Source: Clostridia bacterium (GTDB lineage: Bacteria > Bacillota > Clostridia > Christensenellales > Borkfalkiaceae). From it: a DNA stretch of 64,000 nt. Shown here piece after piece: positions 60,372 to 64,000 of the stretch. The DNA lies in contig JAFSLQ010000012.1 in assembly GCA_017448355.1 (NCBI GenBank), positions 1-64,000 of the forward strand, written 5' to 3'. The notes under the pieces are model-generated. The model was not told the DNA's origin. It made no database searches and was given only the letters and a program-made list of their open reading frames with translations. Numbering within the stretch: position 1 is the stretch's first letter; each line of letters starts with the position of its first letter. The translations under genes and the position numbers were made by a program.

Positions 60372-61388
60372 ATGAAAAAAATTTTAGTGTTGGGCGGAAC
60401 AGGGGCTATGGGCAGATACTTGGTTCCGGAATTATTGAAACTCGGTTATAAAATAGATGTGATAAGTTTAGACGACATAAAGTCGGATAACGATAATTTA
60501 AGTTACAAAATAGGAAATGCAAAAGACATAGATCAGTTATCCCAACTTCTGAAAGGCAATTACGATGGGATAGTCGATTTTATGACGTATAATCTTAACG
60601 AATTTAAGGAAAGAATAAAATTATTTCTTGATAATACGGGACATTACTTGTTTTTATCGTCTTGCCGTGTTTTTGCGAACGAAGATCCTATCGTTAAGGA
60701 AACTTCGCCGAGATTATTAGATATTTCTACCGACGAGGAATATTTGAAATTAAAAGAAACCGAGTATTCTTTGTTTAAGGCGTTGGAAGAAAATATGCTT
60801 ACCGAGTCGGGATATAGAAACTGGACGATCGTTCGTCCCGCAACGACGTATTCCACAGGACGCGCACAACTTGTTACTTTGGAAGCTAATTCTTTTGTAT
60901 ACAGAGCGTTGGAAAACAAAAAAGTAATTATTCCGATACAGGCGAAAGATTGTCCTGCAACTCTGTCTTGGGGCGGCGACGTCGGAAAAATGATAGCGAG
61001 AATAGTGTTAAACGAAAAAGCGTTAGGAGAAGATTATAACGTTGCGACGTCAGAGTATCATACTTGGGGCGAAATTGCGGAAATGTATACTAGTCTTATC
61101 GGTCTTAAATACGAATGGGTTGATAAAGAAACGTATTTAAGATGTATTGCCGACGACGCGTGGTATCCTTACGCTAAATATCAACTTATTTATGCAAGAA
61201 TGTTTAACCGAAAAACCGATAATACGAAAGTTTTGCGTTTGACCGGATTAAAACAAGAAGAATTGATGCCTCTGTACGACGGGTTAAAAACAGAACTTGC
61301 CAAAGTTTCTTTGGACACGATTAAGCCGAACAAGTTTATATGCGACAATATGGATAAGTATTTTGCAAGTAAAAAATGGAAAGAATAA
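60372..61388 (+). CDS. NAD-dependent epimerase/dehydratase (extended SDR)
   Basis: 338 aa. Rossmann motif GGTGAMGRYL, SSCRVF in the position of the catalytic Ser, YSLFK (YxxxK) and a C-terminal substrate lobe with WGGDVGKMI. These act on nucleotide sugars or on free sugar acids. It follows the AroD-like gene by 16 bp, and its end overlaps the Gfo/Idh gene by 13 bp. Confidence 0.85.
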   Translation: MKKILVLGGTGAMGRYLVPELLKLGYKIDVISLDDIKSDNDNLSYKIGNAKDIDQLSQLLKGNYDGIVDFMTYNLNEFKERIKLFLDNTGHYLFLSSCRVFANEDPIVKETSPRLLDISTDEEYLKLKETEYSLFKALEENMLTESGYRNWTIVRPATTYSTGRAQLVTLEANSFVYRALENKKVIIPIQAKDCPATLSWGGDVGKMIARIVLNEKALGEDYNVATSEYHTWGEIAEMYTSLIGLKYEWVDKETYLRCIADDAWYPYAKYQLIYARMFNRKTDNTKVLRLTGLKQEELMPLYDGLKTELAKVSLDTIKPNKFICDNMDKYFASKKWKE

Positions 61389-62386
61389 TCGTCGGTCAAA
61401 TAGGGATAGGGCATAATCACGCGCAAGCGATAATGGCGGCGGTCAGAAAACGCCCCGACCTATTTGAGATAGCGGGTTTTTGCGAAACCGACGAAGTATG
61501 GTTAGAAAGACGCGGTAATTTACCAGAATATACAGGCTTGCCTTTTTTGACCGAGCAACAAATTATCGAAAGGTGCGATGCGGTGTTTGTGGAAACGGAA
61601 GTTCGTGATTTGTTGAAAAAGGCTAGAAAGTGCGTTGATTGCGGTAAACACGTTCATATAGATAAACCCGTTATGGGACGCAGTGAAGAGTATGCCGATT
61701 TATTGAAAACGGCACAATTAAAGAGATTGATTGTTCAAACAGGCTATATGTATCGGTACAATCCCGCCGTAAAAAAGTGTTTTGAAATAGTCAAAAGCGG
61801 AAAACTAGGAGAAATCTACTCGATAAATGCGGAGATGAGTACACGGCACGATAAGGAATTTCGTGAGTGGCTGAAAAATTTTCCGTGTGGCAATATGTTC
61901 ATTTTCGGATGCCATTTTATTGACCTTATAGTTTATCTTATGGGTGCACCGGAAAAGATAACGACTATAAGCAAAGTTTCGAGATTAGATGGTATAAATT
62001 CCATAGATCTAAGCCAAACGGTACTCGAATATGCGAAAGCAATGGCAAGAATTTACGTCAGTTCGATAGAAGTGAACGGATGGGGAAGACGACAGTTTGT
62101 AATTTGCGGCAGTAAAGGGACTTTGGAAATAAGGCCTATGGAAAATCCGTGCAAGTTGTTTTATTCCGATTTGGAAGATTGTACGCAATCATATATGGAT
62201 ATTAAATCGGAAATTCCTGTAATTGAAATACCTATGGATTGCCGTTATGATGAAATGATTGAAGACTTTTATTATTACGTTAAAGGCGAAAAGGAAAATC
62301 CGTTTACATACGAACACGAATTATTATTGAAGAGAATAATTGATAAAATTTGTAAAGTAAAAAATCATAAAAATTTTAGGAAGTGA
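61376..62386 (+). CDS. Gfo/Idh/MocA-family oxidoreductase
   Basis: 336 aa. N-terminal Rossmann fold (VGQIGIGHNHAQAIMAA), the conserved HVHIDKPV with catalytic Lys (EKP form is DKP here), QTGYMYRYNPAVK, and the beta-sheet C-terminal domain. Members oxidise or reduce sugars, inositols and amino sugars. Overlaps the SDR gene by 13 bp. Works in the same cluster as AroD-like and QOR-like enzymes; role unknown. Confidence 0.88.
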   Translation: MERIIVGQIGIGHNHAQAIMAAVRKRPDLFEIAGFCETDEVWLERRGNLPEYTGLPFLTEQQIIERCDAVFVETEVRDLLKKARKCVDCGKHVHIDKPVMGRSEEYADLLKTAQLKRLIVQTGYMYRYNPAVKKCFEIVKSGKLGEIYSINAEMSTRHDKEFREWLKNFPCGNMFIFGCHFIDLIVYLMGAPEKITTISKVSRLDGINSIDLSQTVLEYAKAMARIYVSSIEVNGWGRRQFVICGSKGTLEIRPMENPCKLFYSDLEDCTQSYMDIKSEIPVIEIPMDCRYDEMIEDFYYYVKGEKENPFTYEHELLLKRIIDKICKVKNHKNFRK

Positions 62387-62391
62387 TAATT

Positions 62392-63384
62392 ATGAAGGCG
62401 ATGTTGGTAAACGATAAACAAGAACTTATATGGACGGACGTTGAAAAACCACTTCCGGCAAAATCGGAAATTCTGATTGAAATTTATGCCGTTGCACTTA
62501 ATCGTGCAGACCTGCTGCAGAGAAAAGGCAAATATCCTTCGCCAAAAGGCTGGCCGCAATGGATGGGATTGGAAGTAGCCGGAATAATAGCGGATATGGG
62601 GGATGATGCAAAAAGAAATTCGTCTTTAAAAATCGGAGATAAAGTATGCGCGTTGTTAGGTGGCGGCGGGTATGCGGAATATGTGTGCGCACCTTACGGT
62701 ATGGTTATGCCCGTACCGAAAGGTCTTACGTTAGCACAGGCGGCGTCCTTACCCGAAGCGTATGCAACATCTTATTTGAATTTGTTTTACGAAGGACATT
62801 TAAAAGCGGGGCAAACGGCATTTATACCGGCAGGGGCAAGCGGACTTGCAAGCGTCGCTATTCCTATGGCGAAGGCTTTCGGCGCAAGAGTAATTACTTC
62901 CGTTTTGAGCGATGAAATTGCAGATAAAATTAAAGGACTTGGAGCAGATCTTATAATAAATTCAACGACGCAGGACGTTTCGGAAATATTAAAAAAAGAA
63001 GAGGAAAACGGCCGCCCTGTCAACATGTCTATGGATTGTCTGAGCGGTGAAACGCTCGGAAAAAGTATGCCGTATATGGCGGATGGTGGCTATTGGGTGG
63101 TAATATCGACGCTTGCAGGTGTGGAAACGAACGTATTATTGCGACCTTTGCTTACAAAGGGGCTACATCTTGTCGGCAGTATGCTACGTAAACGGACTTC
63201 GGAAGAAAAGGCGCGGCTATTAACTGAAATTGTGGAAAAAGTGTGGCCAAAGTTGGAAAGCGGTCAGATGAAACCTTCGTTATACAAAGTTTTACCGATC
63301 CAAAATGCGATGGAAGCCCATATGATTTTAGAAAAAGGCGAAAATATCGGGAAAGTGGTTCTTGAAGTAAAAAGTGAGTTTTAA
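62392..63384 (+). CDS. Quinone oxidoreductase-like MDR dehydrogenase
   Basis: 330 aa. MDR fold without catalytic zinc Cys: NRADLLQRKGKYPSP, MGLEVAGII, the Rossmann part GASGLASVAIPMAKAFGARVI and late VVISTLAG. QOR/PIG3 type, reducing quinones or enones with NADPH. GTG 62383 is possible but an AGGAAG site fits ATG 62392, the family start MKAMLVND. Follows the Gfo/Idh gene. Confidence 0.88.
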   Translation: MKAMLVNDKQELIWTDVEKPLPAKSEILIEIYAVALNRADLLQRKGKYPSPKGWPQWMGLEVAGIIADMGDDAKRNSSLKIGDKVCALLGGGGYAEYVCAPYGMVMPVPKGLTLAQAASLPEAYATSYLNLFYEGHLKAGQTAFIPAGASGLASVAIPMAKAFGARVITSVLSDEIADKIKGLGADLIINSTTQDVSEILKKEEENGRPVNMSMDCLSGETLGKSMPYMADGGYWVVISTLAGVETNVLLRPLLTKGLHLVGSMLRKRTSEEKARLLTEIVEKVWPKLESGQMKPSLYKVLPIQNAMEAHMILEKGENIGKVVLEVKSEF

Positions 63385-63393
63385 ACGCATATT

Positions 63394-64000
63394 ATGAAAA
63401 AGACAATTAAAACCATTTTATTGGCATTATGCGTGATGTTATTGTGGGGGTCGCTGTTTCCGTGCATTAAATTAGCGTATGTCGCATTTGATATAGATTC
63501 GTCCGTTTCTTCAAATTTATTATTGTTTGCGGGAATGAGATTTTTGGTTTGCGGTTTAGTTATTTTGCTATTTTGTCAGGCTACACATAAAGATTTAAAA
63601 ATCAAATCCGTAAAACAATGGGCCATGGTAATCGCCATAGGATTATTTGCAATAGTTTTACATTACGGGTTTACATACATAGGTCTTGCTAAAATCGACA
63701 GTTCAAAAACAGCGATATTAAAGCAACTTGCATTTTTGATTTTTATTGCATTTTCTTTCGTGTTTTTTAAAGAAGACCGGTTTACCGTTAATAAAATGAT
63801 GGGTGCGATTTTAGGCTTTATCGGTATCGTTGTTTTAAATCTCGATGGAACGGAATTTACGATAGGTATCGGCGAAATATTGGTAATAAGCGCGTCGTGT
63901 TTTATGCTTATATCTAATATCTTATGTAAAAAGTTGACGAAAGATGTAGATGCCGTTGTAATTACGGGTTATTCCCATTTCGTGGGTGGGGTATTGCTTG
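63394..64000 (+). CDS. EamA/DMT-family transporter, partial
   Basis: The frame starts at ATG 63394 and is open to the window end (202 codons). It has six hydrophobic segments in this part, starting LALCVMLLWGSLFPCIKLAY and GFTYIGLAKIDSSKTAILKQ, the repeat pattern of ten-segment EamA proteins. It would export or import a small metabolite of the upstream pathway. The ribosome site before the ATG is not obvious, and it lies 9 bp after the QOR-like stop, in the same run. Confidence 0.85.
   Translation, partial: MKKTIKTILLALCVMLLWGSLFPCIKLAYVAFDIDSSVSSNLLLFAGMRFLVCGLVILLFCQATHKDLKIKSVKQWAMVIAIGLFAIVLHYGFTYIGLAKIDSSKTAILKQLAFLIFIAFSFVFFKEDRFTVNKMMGAILGFIGIVVLNLDGTEFTIGIGEILVISASCFMLISNILCKKLTKDVDAVVITGYSHFVGGVLL

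Overview
The window reads as a chromosomal segment of a low-to-mid GC Gram-positive anaerobe of the Bacillota, probably a Clostridia-type gut lineage. This rests on type II lipoprotein signal peptides, a NifS/NifU pair under an Rrf2 regulator, ferredoxin and rubredoxin, a methionine synthase whose reactivation domain is a separate protein, an archaeal/eukaryotic-type ProS, an ECF transporter S subunit and a BspA-like leucine-rich-repeat lipoprotein. I cannot place the genus from sequence alone. Sigma-A promoters are easy to read throughout (TTGACA or TTGCAA, usually 17 bp, then TATAAT-like), as are long GC-rich terminators with T tails, many shared by convergent genes. Both were used to correct several start codons.

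Layout. 1-3.1 kb: end of an aromatic amino acid operon (aroC end, chorismate mutase/prephenate dehydratase, an AroE-AroK fusion, aroQ). 3.1-13.3 kb: transketolase, proS, mnmE, a LysR regulator, uppP, mscL, a cyclophilin-like lipoprotein and an unknown protein. 13.4-18.7 kb: an alpha-oxoamine synthase resembling bacterial serine palmitoyltransferases, the rrf2-nifS-nifU operon with a large operator-like palindrome, an Xre repressor divergent from a PH-domain protein with twin operators, and a RuvX-DUF1292 fusion. 18.7-28.1 kb: aldolase, M29 aminopeptidase, GAPDH, ferredoxin, a sugar-kinase-like protein, CDF transporter, cytidylate-kinase-like protein, ABC exporter and a MazF toxin without a visible antitoxin. 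28.2-43.7 kb: two Wzz-like proteins, lipoproteins, CPBP protease, rlmH, M14 peptidase, tadA, prs, pth, mfd, a parvulin-like foldase lipoprotein, a PHP phosphoesterase, an AEC transporter and an SDR. 43.7-49.1 kb: tRNA-Arg(ACG) with a partial copy of its 3' end, rubredoxin, an Xre repressor facing a BspA-like lipoprotein operon, a PAP2 phosphatase and a membrane protein. 49.1-54.2 kb: a methionine/B12 block (metF, activation protein, metH) next to a divergent DUF4430 lipoprotein plus ECF S subunit, suggesting cobalamin capture.

At 54515-54539 lies the 3' end of a tRNA gene with no tRNA body, followed by paired direct repeats. From here to the window end the DNA is visibly AT-richer and carries accessory genes: a DUF4143 ATPase, then a carbohydrate locus (DUF4434 protein, GlcNAc 2-epimerase family protein, AraC regulator, an AroD-like Schiff-base enzyme with altered active site, extended SDR, Gfo/Idh/MocA oxidoreductase, quinone-oxidoreductase-like protein, EamA transporter). 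I read this as one end of a genomic island inserted at a tRNA gene. Its sugar locus is the best candidate here for an undescribed pathway.

Links between genes: tadA makes the inosine read by the tRNA-Arg(ACG) in the same window. The MetH pair depends on B12 that the adjacent ECF/DUF4430 pair may supply. The Rrf2 regulator probably controls the Fe-S assembly genes that ferredoxin-dependent metabolism needs. All functional statements are from reading motifs by eye; no database search was run.
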